Assembly: GCA_003222675.1 (NCBI GenBank)
Contig: QHWT01000067.1
Coordinates: 1-62,094 of the forward strand
From: Acidobacteriota bacterium
GTDB lineage: Bacteria > Acidobacteriota > Vicinamibacteria > Vicinamibacterales > 2-12-FULL-66-21
Length of the DNA: 62,094 bases
Reading direction: 5' to 3'
Translations under genes and position numbers: made by a program
Shown here: positions 47,302 through 56,944 of the stretch, piece by piece
Position numbering within the stretch: the stretch's first letter is position 1
Layout of the letters: every line of letters starts with the position of its first letter
Notes under the pieces: model-generated
Told to the model about the DNA's origin: nothing
The model's database searches: none
Seen by the model: the letters and a program-made list of their open reading frames with translations, nothing else

Positions 47302-48497
47302 GGTATTTTCCGGGTCTCGGAGTTCGGACCCCGGGCCTCGGTCTTTGGACCTCGGTCCTCGACTGAGACTGCGCACCCCGTCATGACCTCGCTGTAGATC
47401 TGCCGCACTCGGGCGATGGACCGTTCCCACGAGAACTCGCGGGCGCGCTCGAGGCCGCGCGCGCGGAGACTGGCTCGCAGCTCGGGCTCGGTGAGCACGC
47501 GGTGCATTGCCTCGGCGATGTCTTGCGGTTCGTACGGATCGATCATCAAGGCCGCATTGCCGACGACCTCGGGCAGAGATGAGACGTTTGACGTGATGAC
47601 CGGCGTGCCGCTCGCCATCGCTTCCAGAGGCGGCAGCCCGAAGCCTTCGTAGAGCGATGGGAACACGAACACGTCCGCGAGGCGGTACAACGCCGCGAGC
47701 GTCTGGTCCGGCACGAACCCGAAGAAGCGGACGTGCTTGTGCAGCTTGTGACGATGGACGGCGCGGCGCAGCGTGGCGTACTTCGAGATCTCGTCGCCGA
47801 TGATGAGCAGCTGCACGTCCCTCAGGTCGGGACGCTCGTGCCGCAGGAGATGAAACGAATCGATCAGCCGTTCGAGATTCTTGTGGGGCTTGATATTGCC
47901 CGCGTAAAGGACGAAAGGGGCCGTGAGCTGGTAGCGCTCGCGGACGCGCTGCATGTCCTCAGCGGCCGGTGCCTGCCAGTAGCGCTCGTCGATGGCGTTA
48001 TAGATCACATCGATGCGCGACTCGGGCACGCGGAAGTAGCGCAGGATGTCGCGCTTTGAGGCCTCCGACACGGTGATCACGCGTGCCGCGCGATGGGCCG
48101 CTCCCCAGAGCGACGCGCGTGCATACGCATAAGCGAGACGGCTCGGCAGGTATTGCGGGAACCGCAGATGGATGCAGTCGTGGATCGTGACGACCGCGCG
48201 GCACGGGGTCAGCGGCGGCAGCACGTAGTGCGGCGCGTGAAACAGGTCCGCGGCTTCCCGGCGCAGATCGAGCGGCACCGAGAACTGCTCACGCACTGAA
48301 TACCCGGCGGCGCGCTCGGGCACCGCACGGAAGTTCGGCCCGAGCTCTGTTGCAATCGCGCAGTCGCGCTCGTTGCAGATCAGCAGGTACTCGGTCCCAT
48401 GGTCCTGCCTCGCGAGCTGCCGCAACAGGTTTCGAACGTAGGTGCCGATTCCGTAGTCCCGAAGCTTGCGCGCATCAATGGCGATTCGCACTGCCAC
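47208..48497 (-). CDS. GT4-family glycosyltransferase
   Basis: The 429-residue GT-B enzyme begins [20 protein letters not shown], with [35 protein letters not shown] and [21 protein letters not shown]. The natural fold seems to end at about residue 390 (QIYSEVMTG); the last ~38 residues come from the micro-repeat. A TATGAT box at 48500-48505 lies 8 bases before an alternative in-frame GTG at 48491, a possible leaderless start within the operon. Confidence 0.87.
   Translation of the reverse strand: MAVRIAIDARKLRDYGIGTYVRNLLRQLARQDHGTEYLLICNERDCAIATELGPNFRAVPERAAGYSVREQFSVPLDLRREAADLFHAPHYVLPPLTPCRAVVTIHDCIHLRFPQYLPSRLAYAYARASLWGAAHRAARVITVSEASKRDILRYFRVPESRIDVIYNAIDERYWQAPAAEDMQRVRERYQLTAPFVLYAGNIKPHKNLERLIDSFHLLRHERPDLRDVQLLIIGDEISKYATLRRAVHRHKLHKHVRFFGFVPDQTLAALYRLADVFVFPSLYEGFGLPPLEAMASGTPVITSNVSSLPEVVGNAALMIDPYEPQDIAEAMHRVLTEPELRASLRARGLERAREFSWERSIARVRQIYSEVMTGCAVSVEDRGPKTEARGPNSETRKIPCILRTSTIEPGTSKLERRTSPLGPRASARA
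47210..47390. repeat. Micro-repeat at the junction of two glycosyltransferase genes
   Basis: The words gaggcccgagg, gaggtccgacg, ttcgaggttcg and their reverse complement (cctcggtcctcg) fill the overlap. They are open in both gene frames, adding a tail to one protein and a possible leader to the other. The word family matches 9790-9885. Confidence 0.7.
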
Positions 48498-48499
48498 CT

Positions 48500-48505
48500 A
48501 TCATA
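48500..48505 (-). promoter_or_regulatory. Possible internal -10 box (TATGAT) before a GT4 gene
   Basis: TATGAT on the minus strand ends 2 bases before GTG 48497 and 8 bases before the in-frame GTG 48491. If used, it would give a leaderless message for the distal part of the operon. Confidence 0.35.
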
Positions 48506-48508
48506 GTA

Positions 48509-48583
48509 GCGGGTTGTCGGGTTGTCGGAGGACGGTTGTCGGAGAGCCGGTCGGGTTGTCCCGTACTCCGACTACCGACAACC
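48509..48583. repeat. GGTTGTCGGAGGACGG micro-repeat with inverted end
   Basis: The words gggttgtcgg and gacggttgtcggag are followed by actaccgacaacc, the reverse complement. It overlaps the last codons of the GT2 gene (stop at 48572). The same family is at 26889-27035. Confidence 0.65.
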
Positions 48584-49396
48584 ATCAACCTTGCCCCGCA
48601 CGCATAAGTACAGCTTGAGCAGCCTCGCCCAACGCGGATGATGTTTTTCGTAAAACGCAATCTGGCTGCGTCGGTACGCGGCGTTGACGGCCTCAGGCGC
48701 GGTCGCGCGCGAACGGCCGCGCAAATGAACGATCTCCGCTGACGGCGTGAACAGCACGCGATAGCCGAGCGCGCGGACGGCGTGGCAGAAGTCCACGTCC
48801 TCCGTGTAAAGAAAGAACCGTTCGTCGAGCAGCCCCGCCGACTCCGCCGCGCTCCGCCGGACCAGCAGGCAGGCGCCGCTGACCCAGTCGACGAACTGCT
48901 CGCGCCGCGTCTCGCGTTCCACGCGGCGGACGAGAGGGCCAACGCGCGCGTCATACAGCCTCCCGATCATCTTCTGGCGCGCCTCATTCAGCGGCGAGAT
49001 CATCGGCCCGAACGAGAGCTCCACGCGCCCGTCCGCATCGACGAGACGGGGCCCCGCAATGCCCACCGCGGTGTCGATCAGCAGGCGATCGACGAGCCGG
49101 TCGATCGCCCTCGGCGGCACAATCGTGTCGCTGTTCAAGAGCAACACGAGGTCGCCGGACGACCCGCGGATGCCTGCGTTGTTCGCGGCGGCGAAGCCGG
49201 CGTTCCGCGCCATCGCGATGACGCGGACGGACGGAAATTCGCGCGCCGCGTCGGCGCTGCCGTCGGTCGACGCATTGTCGACGACCACAATCGCGTGGGA
49301 CGTCGCTGGCGGCGCTGCGCGCAGCGACTCGAGACAATTCACGAGGTGCGCCCGTGCGTTGAAGCTGACGATCACGATCGAGAGGCGCGGCATCAT
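48572..49396 (-). CDS. GT2-family glycosyltransferase (rhamnosyltransferase-like)
   Basis: The 274-residue inverting GT-A enzyme shows LSIVIVSFNARAHLVNCL (5-22), VVVDNASTDGS, ARNAGFAAANNAGI and LLLNSDT (the metal-binding DxD position reads NSD). WVSGACLLVRRSA and FFLYTEDVDFC are typical of the rhamnosyltransferase-like subgroup. ATG 49396 overlaps the upstream stop (ATGA). The real C-terminus may lie just before the micro-repeat, which supplies the last codons. Confidence 0.88.
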   Translation of the reverse strand: MMPRLSIVIVSFNARAHLVNCLESLRAAPPATSHAIVVVDNASTDGSADAAREFPSVRVIAMARNAGFAAANNAGIRGSSGDLVLLLNSDTIVPPRAIDRLVDRLLIDTAVGIAGPRLVDADGRVELSFGPMISPLNEARQKMIGRLYDARVGPLVRRVERETRREQFVDWVSGACLLVRRSAAESAGLLDERFFLYTEDVDFCHAVRALGYRVLFTPSAEIVHLRGRSRATAPEAVNAAYRRSQIAFYEKHHPRWARLLKLYLCVRGKVDGCR

Positions 49397-50502
49397 GGGC
49401 CCGCGATCGTGTGAATGGCGATGAGAGTCTGCTCGGCTGCCGCGTCCCACGAATACCGGCTGAGCACTGCAGGCGCGTAGGCGAGCAGCCGCTCGGCCTC
49501 ACGCGTGTCATCGAGCAGTACCTGAATCGCACGGCTCGCGCCGCCGACCGTGTCATCGCGATCGACGTACCACGCTGCGTCGCCGTACACCTCTCGCGCG
49601 ACGGCGGTATCGAGCACGACAATCGGAACGCCCGCGGAGAGCGCTTCGAGCGGCGTGAGGCCAAAGCCCTCGTACTCCGAGAGGAACACAAAGATGGAGG
49701 CGCGCGCATACAGCGAATTGAGCTCCGCCTCGGTCACATAGTTGAGCAGTTCGACACGCGAGCTGATGCCGGCCGATCGCGTCAGCGCGTCGAAATTGAT
49801 CGGCGGATAGCTGCGGTCCGCCCCCGCGATCACGAAGCGGGCGTCAGGCCGCGACGCGGTCGCTTCCGCAAACGCCGTCAGCGCGGCGGGGAGCCGGCGG
49901 CGGTTGAAAATCGAACCGACGAAAAGGACCAGCGGTTCGCGTACGGGCGTCCCGGCGGGCGCACGCCGGGTGACGCCCGGCGGAATCACACGCAGGCGCT
50001 CCGGCGACGCGCCGAGCCGCTCGACAATCTCATGTCGCGAGAATTCCGAGTCGGTGAAGATGACGGATGCCGCGCGCGCGGCCTGCCGCGTCAGCAGCCG
50101 CCGCCGCGCTCCTTCGCGCGGCGTGAACCACTCCGGGTGCGCGGCAAATGACACATCGTGGATCGTGACCGCGAGCGGTACGCCGAGCGCGAGCGGCGCC
50201 GTATAGGCGCCGGCAAAGAACACGTCGGGCGCATCCCGGAGCACCGCGCGCCGCAGGTGCGTCTGCTCCCACCATGTGCCGCGGCCGCTGCCCGCGACGA
50301 TTTCGTGCAGCCGCACGCCCGATGGCAGCGTCTTCACGAACGGGAGCGGCTCCGGCGTGTAGAGCATCAACGTGCGCTCTGCGGCATCGTGCCGCTGGAC
50401 CCATCGGCGGAGTAGCTCGCCGAGGTACCGGCCGACGCCGGTGGTGTCGCCGAGCAACTCGCGCGCGTCGATGCCAATCCGGAGCGGACCGCCGTTGTTC
50501 AT
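49393..50502 (-). CDS. GT4-family glycosyltransferase
   Basis: The 369-residue GT-B enzyme starts LRIGIDARELLGDTTGVGRY, then VTIHDVSFAAHPEWF, VLFVGSIFNRRRLP and FLSEYEGFGLTPLEALSAGVPIV. ATG 50502 overlaps the stop of the upstream gene and its own stop overlaps the downstream start, both as ATGA. Donor and acceptor sugars cannot be read from the sequence. Confidence 0.88.
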   Translation of the reverse strand: MNNGGPLRIGIDARELLGDTTGVGRYLGELLRRWVQRHDAAERTLMLYTPEPLPFVKTLPSGVRLHEIVAGSGRGTWWEQTHLRRAVLRDAPDVFFAGAYTAPLALGVPLAVTIHDVSFAAHPEWFTPREGARRRLLTRQAARAASVIFTDSEFSRHEIVERLGASPERLRVIPPGVTRRAPAGTPVREPLVLFVGSIFNRRRLPAALTAFAEATASRPDARFVIAGADRSYPPINFDALTRSAGISSRVELLNYVTEAELNSLYARASIFVFLSEYEGFGLTPLEALSAGVPIVVLDTAVAREVYGDAAWYVDRDDTVGGASRAIQVLLDDTREAERLLAYAPAVLSRYSWDAAAEQTLIAIHTIAGP

Positions 50503-51632
50503 GCGGAACCGCCTTTGCGTCCAGCAATCGCCTGCCGGTAGACGTCCAGCAGTCTCCGGGCGCTCGCGTCCCATGAGTACGCCGGCGCTCGGCGCCATCC
50601 GCGCTCGATGGCCGCTGCCGCCGACGCCGGATCTTCGATGTACTTCCGCATGGCCGCAGCCAACCCATCGACGTCTTCAGGTTCGAATGTGACTGCCGCG
50701 TCCCCGCCCACCTCCGGCAGCGCCCCGCGTCGGCTCACGATTGTGGGGACGCCCAGGGCCATTGCCTCGAGCACGGGCAGGCCAAAGCCTTCCAGGTGCG
50801 ACGGCAACACGAGCATCGACGCGCTCGCATATAAGTCCCGCCGCCGATGCGGCTCGACATAGCCGAGATGCTCGACGCGTCCTTTGAGTGGCGGCTGCGC
50901 GATGTCGCGCAGCCATTCTTCGGCGGCCTCTGTGGCCGTCCCGGCCAGCACGAGCCGCGGCGCCGACGGCACCGCCTCGATCAATCGCGCATAGGCGCGC
51001 AGGAGCACGCCGACGTTCTTTCGCGGCTCGAGCGTGCCCATGAACAGGATAGGGCCGTCAGGACGCGGTTCTTCGCGTGGCGCCCACGCCGGCGCGCCTG
51101 GGCTCACGACCCAGATCCGATCGCGCGCGACGTCCAGCCGCCGCACGATCTCGCCGGCCGTGAACGCCGAGACGGTGATCACACCGTCTGCGCGTTGCGC
51201 GTGAGCGCGGGCCAGCTCGGCGTAGTCCCGCCGGATCTCACCTCTTGTTCGTTCCGGATGATCGAGGAAATCGAGGTCATGGATCGTGACCACGCGCGCG
51301 GCGCGCCGGCTGGGTATCAGCAGCGGGTGCATCGCATGCGCGACATCCATCGGCCCCGCGAATGATTCAACGGGCGGCCACTCGAGTCGATGCCAGGCGT
51401 AATTGAGCACTCGCACAGGCACGCGTCGGTCGACGATATGCGCCTGCGGCACGACGCCGGCATCTACACGATCCTTCCACGAGCTCGAGAATAAGGTGAG
51501 CGTGTCCGTCGCGGCGAGATGCCTCGCGAGCGCGGCCGCCAGTTCGTGGGCGTACTCCCCGACGCCGGACCGGTGGCGAAGCGCCGGCCGATAGTCCAGC
51601 AGGATGCGCAAGCGCCGGTCATCGTAACACAA
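50499..51632 (-). CDS. GT4-family glycosyltransferase, first gene of the leftward operon
   Basis: The 377-residue GT-B enzyme contains LLDYRPALRHRSGVGEYAHE, VVTIHDLDFLDHPERTRG, ILFMGTLEPRKNVG and PSHLEGFGLPVLEAMALGVPTI. The start is probably TTG 51632. It is divergent from ugd with about 100 bases between them, which must hold both promoters. The operon of seven genes runs from here to the UXS gene. Confidence 0.87.
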   Translation of the reverse strand: MCYDDRRLRILLDYRPALRHRSGVGEYAHELAAALARHLAATDTLTLFSSSWKDRVDAGVVPQAHIVDRRVPVRVLNYAWHRLEWPPVESFAGPMDVAHAMHPLLIPSRRAARVVTIHDLDFLDHPERTRGEIRRDYAELARAHAQRADGVITVSAFTAGEIVRRLDVARDRIWVVSPGAPAWAPREEPRPDGPILFMGTLEPRKNVGVLLRAYARLIEAVPSAPRLVLAGTATEAAEEWLRDIAQPPLKGRVEHLGYVEPHRRRDLYASASMLVLPSHLEGFGLPVLEAMALGVPTIVSRRGALPEVGGDAAVTFEPEDVDGLAAAMRKYIEDPASAAAAIERGWRRAPAYSWDASARRLLDVYRQAIAGRKGGSA

Positions 51633-51667
51633 CCTATTGGGGCGTAAAGTCCTTACACCTCAATTAA

Positions 51668-51696
51668 TTGACACGATTTTCGTGAACATGTTAGGT
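51668..51696 (+). promoter_or_regulatory. Possible promoter for ugd
   Basis: A perfect TTGACA (51668-51673) is followed after 17 bp by TTAGGT (51691-51696), a poor -10. The AT-rich patch separates the divergent glycosyltransferase operon from ugd. Confidence 0.4.
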
Positions 51697-51731
51697 TTAG
51701 GGGTTTGCTCGGCGGTTCGGGAGTACCACGG

Positions 51732-53030
51732 ATGAAAATCGCGGTGATTGGCAGCGGCTACGTCGGCCTGGTGGCAGGCGCGTGCCTGGCTGAGAACGGA
51801 AATGACGTCATCTGCATTGACAAGGACACTGCCAAGGTGCGGATGCTGCAGCGTGGGCGCATTCCGATCTACGAGCCGGGACTCGAAGAGATGGTCCGGC
51901 GCAACCGCAGCGAGAAGCGGCTGACCTTCACGACCAACCTCCCACGCGGCGTGCGCAGCTCGCAGATCATCTTCATCGCGGTGGGAACGCCGACCGGAGA
52001 GGACGGCTCCGCCGACCTCCGGCACGTGCTCGACGTTGCGCGCGAAATCGGACGCGCGATGAACGGCTACCGCGTGATCGTCGACAAGAGCACGGTGCCG
52101 GTCGGCACGGCCGAGAAAGTCCGCGACGTCATTCGCAAGGAGACGTCGCATCCCTTCAGCGTCGTCAGCAACCCCGAGTTCCTGAAACAGGGGGCGGCGA
52201 TCGACGATTTCATGAAGCCGGACCGCGTGGTGATTGGCGCGGAAGATTCGCGCGCCGCGGAGATCATGAAGGAGCTCTACGCGCCGTTCACGCGAACGGG
52301 CGCGCCGATCATGATGATGGACTGCGCGAGCGCCGAGCTCAGCAAATACGCGGCGAATGCCATGCTTGCGACGCGTATTTCGTTCATGAACGAGGTGGCG
52401 AACGTCTGCGAGGTGGTGGGGGCCGACGTCGACCAGGTCCGCCGCGCCGTCGCATCGGATCGCCGCATCGGCGCATCGTTCCTGTTTCCCGGCGTGGGCT
52501 ACGGCGGCAGTTGTTTTCCCAAGGACGTCAAGGCGATGCTGAAGTTCGCTTCGGCAAAGAGTTACGACTTCCAGATCCTCAAGGCAGTCGAATCAGTCAA
52601 CGAGCGGCAGAAAGTCCGGCTGCTGACAAAAATGCAGAAGCACTTTGGATCGCTGCAGGGCAAGCGCATCGCGGTCTGGGGGCTCTCGTTCAAGCCGAAG
52701 ACCGACGACATGCGTGAGGCGCCGGCCGTGCCGCTGATCCAGGGACTGATCGACGCCGGTGCGACGGTGCAGGCCTACGATCCTGAAGCCGTCAAGGTCG
52801 CCCGTTCCATCTTCGGCGCCAAAGTGCAGCTTTTCGAGAAGAGCTACGACGCGCTGAAAGGCGCCGACGCGCTCACGATCGTGACGGAGTGGAACGAGTT
52901 CCGCGAGCCGGACTTCACACGTATTCGCAAGACGATGCGGGCGCCGGTGATCTTCGACGGGCGCAACATCTACAACCCGGAACAGATCCGCAGCGTCGGC
53001 TTCACGTACTACTCGATCGGCCGGCGATGA
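51732..53030 (+). CDS. ugd: UDP-glucose 6-dehydrogenase
   Basis: Ugd oxidises UDP-glucose to UDP-glucuronate with two NAD+. The 432 residues show IAVIGSGYVGLVAGACLAE (3-21), DKSTVPVGT, NPEFLKQGAAIDDF, the catalytic C261 in GYGGSCFPKD and GLSFKPKTDDMREAP. Its product feeds the UDP-xylose synthase at 43544. ATG 51732 fits the family N-terminus exactly. Confidence 0.95.
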   Translation: MKIAVIGSGYVGLVAGACLAENGNDVICIDKDTAKVRMLQRGRIPIYEPGLEEMVRRNRSEKRLTFTTNLPRGVRSSQIIFIAVGTPTGEDGSADLRHVLDVAREIGRAMNGYRVIVDKSTVPVGTAEKVRDVIRKETSHPFSVVSNPEFLKQGAAIDDFMKPDRVVIGAEDSRAAEIMKELYAPFTRTGAPIMMMDCASAELSKYAANAMLATRISFMNEVANVCEVVGADVDQVRRAVASDRRIGASFLFPGVGYGGSCFPKDVKAMLKFASAKSYDFQILKAVESVNERQKVRLLTKMQKHFGSLQGKRIAVWGLSFKPKTDDMREAPAVPLIQGLIDAGATVQAYDPEAVKVARSIFGAKVQLFEKSYDALKGADALTIVTEWNEFREPDFTRIRKTMRAPVIFDGRNIYNPEQIRSVGFTYYSIGRR

Positions 53031-53133
53031 TGCGAGCGAGCGCAGCGAGCGAGCCACGCCACCGGAGCGGGGCTACGGCCCCCGCGAGGTGGCGTGTCGG
53101 GGGTCCGCGGGGCCAAGCCCCCGGATCTGAACG
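53031..53133. repeat. GC-rich palindromic spacer between ugd and galE
   Basis: The spacer holds cgagcgcagcgagcgag words, then CCACGCCACC and GGTGGCGTG as inverted arms around GGGGCTACGGCCCC, then a cggggccaagcccccg hairpin. It probably folds strongly as RNA. It resembles dispersed palindromic elements, but only one copy is in the window. Confidence 0.55.
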
Positions 53134-54129
53134 ATGAGCACCGTCGTTGTGACCGGCGGCGCGGGCTACATTGGCAGCCATGCGGTGAAGGCGCTGCGCG
53201 CGTCGGGGACTGTCGTCGTGATCTACGACAACCTGAGCGCGGGCCACCGTGCGGCCTCGTTGCGGACCGGCGTCCCGCTGGAAGTGGGCGACATCCATGA
53301 CGTCGAGCGGCTCTCGGAGGTGCTGCGCGCGAGCAAGGCAGATGCCGTCATGCACTTCGCCGCGTGGCTCTCGGTTGGCGACTCGGTTCGCGATCCGATC
53401 GGCTATTACCGGAACAATGTGAGCGGCGCGCTCGCGGTCCTGCAGGCGATGGTCGCATCGGACGCGCGCCATTTCATTTTTTCGTCGACGGCCGCCACCT
53501 TCGGTAATCCGATCGAGACGCCGATCACGGAGGATCATCCGCAACGGCCGATCAACGCCTACGGCGAAACGAAACTCGCCATCGAGCGCGCGCTCCCGCA
53601 TTTCGAGCGCGCCTACGGGATCAAGTGGACGGCGCTCCGCTATTTCAACGCGGCTGGCGCAGATCCCGATGGAGCGCTCGGAGAAGATCACGATCCGGAG
53701 ATCCACGTGATCCCGCGCGCGATCGACGCTGCGCTCGGCCGGAACTCGTTCGCGATCTTCGGCGACGATTACGACACGGCCGATGGCACATGTCTGCGCG
53801 ACTACATTCACGTGATGGATCTCGCATCCGCCCATATCGCGGCGCTCGACGCGCTGCGCGCGGGGGGCGCCTCGACGTCCTACAACCTCGGCAACGGCCG
53901 GCCCACGTCCGTCCGCGAGGTCGTCGACGCCGTCGAGCGGGTCACGTCGCGGGTGGTGCCGCTGACGATCGGACCGCGTCGCCCGGGCGATCCCGGCGTG
54001 CTGTTTGCGTCGAGCGAAAAGATCAAGCGGGAGCTGGGCTGGCGGCCGCGGTTGGAGGAAATCGATGTCATCGTCGAGACCGCCTACCGGTGGCGGCAAT
54101 CGCATCCGGATGGGTATCCCGAGCGTTAG
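53134..54129 (+). CDS. galE: UDP-glucose 4-epimerase
   Basis: GalE interconverts UDP-glucose and UDP-galactose. The 331 residues show TGGAGYIGSHAV (7-18), SSTAATFGNP (117-126) and the catalytic Y143-x3-K147 in NAYGETK, plus LRYFNAAGADPDG and LRDYIHVMDLA, both GalE-specific. It belongs to the rightward half of the polysaccharide locus. Confidence 0.93.
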   Translation: MSTVVVTGGAGYIGSHAVKALRASGTVVVIYDNLSAGHRAASLRTGVPLEVGDIHDVERLSEVLRASKADAVMHFAAWLSVGDSVRDPIGYYRNNVSGALAVLQAMVASDARHFIFSSTAATFGNPIETPITEDHPQRPINAYGETKLAIERALPHFERAYGIKWTALRYFNAAGADPDGALGEDHDPEIHVIPRAIDAALGRNSFAIFGDDYDTADGTCLRDYIHVMDLASAHIAALDALRAGGASTSYNLGNGRPTSVREVVDAVERVTSRVVPLTIGPRRPGDPGVLFASSEKIKRELGWRPRLEEIDVIVETAYRWRQSHPDGYPER

Positions 54130-54139
54130 GTTAGCAGGT

Positions 54140-54250
54140 TGTTTGAAAGCCAAAGTCAATCGCCAATGCTAAATGCCAAACGTCACGATGGATGAAATTC
54201 GGCATTCGGCATTCGGCGTTCACATTTGGCAACCGGGCTGTCCTTTTCAG
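54140..54250. repeat. GGCATTCGGCATTCGG micro-repeat
   Basis: Words such as caatgctaaatgccaa and ggcattcggcattcgg are followed by ggctgtccttttcagcagcctg, which closely matches the end of the element at 14885-14975. The two loci therefore share a longer element, not just a short word. Confidence 0.7.
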
Positions 54251-54255
54251 CAGCC

Positions 54256-54264
54256 TGTTAGAAT
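54256..54264 (+). promoter_or_regulatory. Extended -10 promoter for the ABC transporter gene
   Basis: TGT-TAGAAT (hexamer 54259-54264) ends 12 bases before GTG 54277. It abuts the end of the micro-repeat. Confidence 0.5.
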
Positions 54265-54276
54265 TCTCTCTACTGA

Positions 54277-56064
54277 GTGAGCGAGTACCAGCATCCCCTT
54301 CCACGCCTGTATCGCTACTCGCAGCCCTACCGAGGGCGGTTCGCCGCGGCCCTCGCTGCGATGCTGGCGTATGCCGGCGCGTCCGCCTACGTGGCATACC
54401 TCATCAAGCCGATCATTAACAAGGTGCTCCCCGACGCGGACGGGATGGCGTTCTCGTTCTGGGCAGGCGCGATCATCGCGGCGTATCTCATAAAGGGCCT
54501 GGGATCGTACTTCTCGACGTACCTGATGACCGACATCGGGCAACGCGTCGTCCGCGATCTTCGGAATCAACTCTTCCGGCACATCCTCAATCAGTCGGCC
54601 GCGTTCTTCAGCCGCCGGACCACCGGCGCGTTGATGTCGCGGATCACGAACGACGTCAACCAGGTGCAGCAGGCCGTGTCCGAAACCATCGGCGATCTGC
54701 TGCGCGAAGGGTTGTCGGTCATCGGCTATGCGTTCCTGATGTTCTACTTCGACTGGCGGCTGGCGCTCGTGGCGTTCACCGGGGCGCCGCTCGTCGTGTA
54801 CCCGCTCGTGCGGCTCGGGCAACGCGTGCGCCGGTCGACCCGACGGAGCCAGGAACAACTCGAGCACCTCTCGCATCTGACGGCCGAAGCGTTCACCGGG
54901 CATCGCATCGTCAAGGCGTTCAGCGCGGAGCAGCAGGAGGCGGATCGATTTTCGACGGCCTCGCATCGGCTGTATCGCACGAACCTCAAGGTGACGAGCA
55001 CGGTCTCGCTGCTGCCGCCGATTATGGAGTTTCTCGGCGGCATCGCCATCGTCGGCCTGCTCGCGTACGGCCGCCACAAAATCAGCGCGGGGGCGCTCAC
55101 CTCGGGGGATTTCCTCGCATTCATCTTCGCCGCGTTCATGCTGTACACGCCGATCAAGCGCCTGAGCCGGGTTAATGCGAACCTGCAGCAGGCGACCGCG
55201 GCGGCGCAGCGGATTTTCGAAATGCTCGACACGCACTCGGAGGTGATAGAGCGCGCGCACGCGCAGCCGCTGCCGAAGGTCGCGCGCGGGATCGAGTTCC
55301 GCGACGTCAGCTTTGCGTACGACGATGGCGCGGGGAAGGTGGTGCTGCGGAACGTCTCGTTCAGCGCGGCCGCCGGGCAGGTGACCGCCATCGTGGGACT
55401 GAGCGGGGCGGGCAAGACGACGCTCGTAAACCTGCTGCCGCGGTTTTACGACGTCACGGGCGGCGCGATTCTGATCGACGGCGTCGATATCCGTGACGTC
55501 ACGCTGGCGTCGCTCCGCGATCAGATTGGCATCGTCACGCAGGAGACCGTGCTGTTCGACGATACGATCGCGCGCAATATCGCGTACGGCGCGCCGGGCG
55601 CCACGCGGGAGGCGATCGAAGATGCGTCGCGCGCCGCCCACGCGCACGAGTTCATCCAGACGCTGCCCGACACCTACGACACACGCATAGGAGAACGCGG
55701 ACAGCGGCTGTCAGGGGGCCAGCGACAGCGCCTCGCGATCGCGCGGGCGCTGTTGAAGAACTCGCCGATCCTGATCCTGGACGAAGCCACGTCTTCGCTC
55801 GATGCGGAGTCGGAGCTGCTCGTGCAGGATGCGCTCGCGAACCTGATGCGCAACCGGACAGCCTTCGTGATCGCGCACCGGCTGTCAACCGTGCGTCGTG
55901 CGGACGCGATCATCGCACTCGAACGCGGCCGGGTGGCAGAGAAAGGACGCCACGACGAGTTGCTCGCGCGCGCCGGCGGCGTCTATGCGAAGCTGTACGC
56001 GCTGCAGCTGTTCGACCAGCGACGCGAGCCCGCGCAGACGGTGGGCACGGGGCACGATGATTAA
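54277..56064 (+). CDS. MsbA-like ABC exporter (fused membrane and ATPase domains)
   Basis: The 595-residue half-transporter has six membrane helices (about 20-300) and a nucleotide-binding domain: Walker A GLSGAGKTT (374-382), LSGGQ (478-482), Walker B ILILDEATSSLD (498-509) and the H-loop AHRLS. It resembles MsbA, which flips lipid-linked glycans or lipid A. Beside a polysaccharide locus without visible Wzx, it may export a lipid-linked saccharide; this is inference. Start GTG 54277. It overlaps the next gene by 8 bases. Confidence 0.9.
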   Translation: MSEYQHPLPRLYRYSQPYRGRFAAALAAMLAYAGASAYVAYLIKPIINKVLPDADGMAFSFWAGAIIAAYLIKGLGSYFSTYLMTDIGQRVVRDLRNQLFRHILNQSAAFFSRRTTGALMSRITNDVNQVQQAVSETIGDLLREGLSVIGYAFLMFYFDWRLALVAFTGAPLVVYPLVRLGQRVRRSTRRSQEQLEHLSHLTAEAFTGHRIVKAFSAEQQEADRFSTASHRLYRTNLKVTSTVSLLPPIMEFLGGIAIVGLLAYGRHKISAGALTSGDFLAFIFAAFMLYTPIKRLSRVNANLQQATAAAQRIFEMLDTHSEVIERAHAQPLPKVARGIEFRDVSFAYDDGAGKVVLRNVSFSAAAGQVTAIVGLSGAGKTTLVNLLPRFYDVTGGAILIDGVDIRDVTLASLRDQIGIVTQETVLFDDTIARNIAYGAPGATREAIEDASRAAHAHEFIQTLPDTYDTRIGERGQRLSGGQRQRLAIARALLKNSPILILDEATSSLDAESELLVQDALANLMRNRTAFVIAHRLSTVRRADAIIALERGRVAEKGRHDELLARAGGVYAKLYALQLFDQRREPAQTVGTGHDD

Positions 56065-56944
56065 GTCGATGACGGGGTTCGCGTCTCTCACGCGCGATGA
56101 GGAGTCGGTGACGCTCAGTGTCACGATTCGCGCCGTCAATCACCGGTATCTGGACGTGCAGCTGCGGACTCCCTCGGCGCTCGCGTCGATCGAGCCGAGG
56201 TTGCGGGCGATCGTGCAGCAGCGGGTCTCGCGCGGCCGCGTGGAAGTCTCGCTCTCCCTGCAATCGCGCAGGCCTCCCGCCGTCGACGTCGACGTGAACG
56301 AGGCGGTGATTGAAGGGCTGGCAGCGGCGCTCGAGCGCGCACGGGAGCGCGGCCTCGTGAACGGCGCGCTGACACCAGGCGACGTGCTCAGGTTTCCACA
56401 GGCCGTGACGGTCCGCGATCGGCAAGAGGGGTCCGACACCGATGCGGAACTGGCGTCCGCGGCGGAAGGGGCGCTCACGGACGCCGTCGAGCAGCTCGAT
56501 GGCATGCGCACGAGTGAGGGGCAGCACCTGCGCGCCGAGCTCGATCGGCGACGGACGCAGCTTGCGGATCTCTTCGAACGGGCCGCCAACGCGGCTGCGG
56601 CCGGGTCGACCGCGCTCCGTGCGCGGCTCGCGGACAAGGTTCGCGAGCTGCAGGCCGACGCGAGCGTCGAGGAGGCGGTCATTGCGCAGGAGATCGTGCG
56701 CTTCGCAAACCGATCGGATATCACCGAAGAGACCGTCCGGTTCCGCGCGCACATCGAGCACTGGCGGGCGCTTTCGGACGCGCCGGAGCCGTGCGGCCGC
56801 AAGCTCGACTTCCTGCTACAGGAGATGAACCGGGAGATCAACACCCTGGGATCGAAGGCGGAAGGACCCGGCGTGCCGGAGCTCGTCGTCTCGCTGAAAG
56901 CGGAGCTCGAGAAGATGCGCGAGCAGGTGCAGAATGTCGAATGA
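56057..56944 (+). CDS. yicC: YicC-family protein (putative endoribonuclease)
   Basis: The 295 residues begin with the family N-terminus MIKSMTGFAS and end with the conserved DUF1732 region (GRKLDFLLQEMNREINTLGSK). E. coli YicC has been linked to RNA turnover. The protein is cytosolic. ATG 56057 overlaps the ABC transporter stop and its 3' end overlaps gmk, the usual genomic neighbour. Confidence 0.92.
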   Translation: MIKSMTGFASLTRDEESVTLSVTIRAVNHRYLDVQLRTPSALASIEPRLRAIVQQRVSRGRVEVSLSLQSRRPPAVDVDVNEAVIEGLAAALERARERGLVNGALTPGDVLRFPQAVTVRDRQEGSDTDAELASAAEGALTDAVEQLDGMRTSEGQHLRAELDRRRTQLADLFERAANAAAAGSTALRARLADKVRELQADASVEEAVIAQEIVRFANRSDITEETVRFRAHIEHWRALSDAPEPCGRKLDFLLQEMNREINTLGSKAEGPGVPELVVSLKAELEKMREQVQNVE

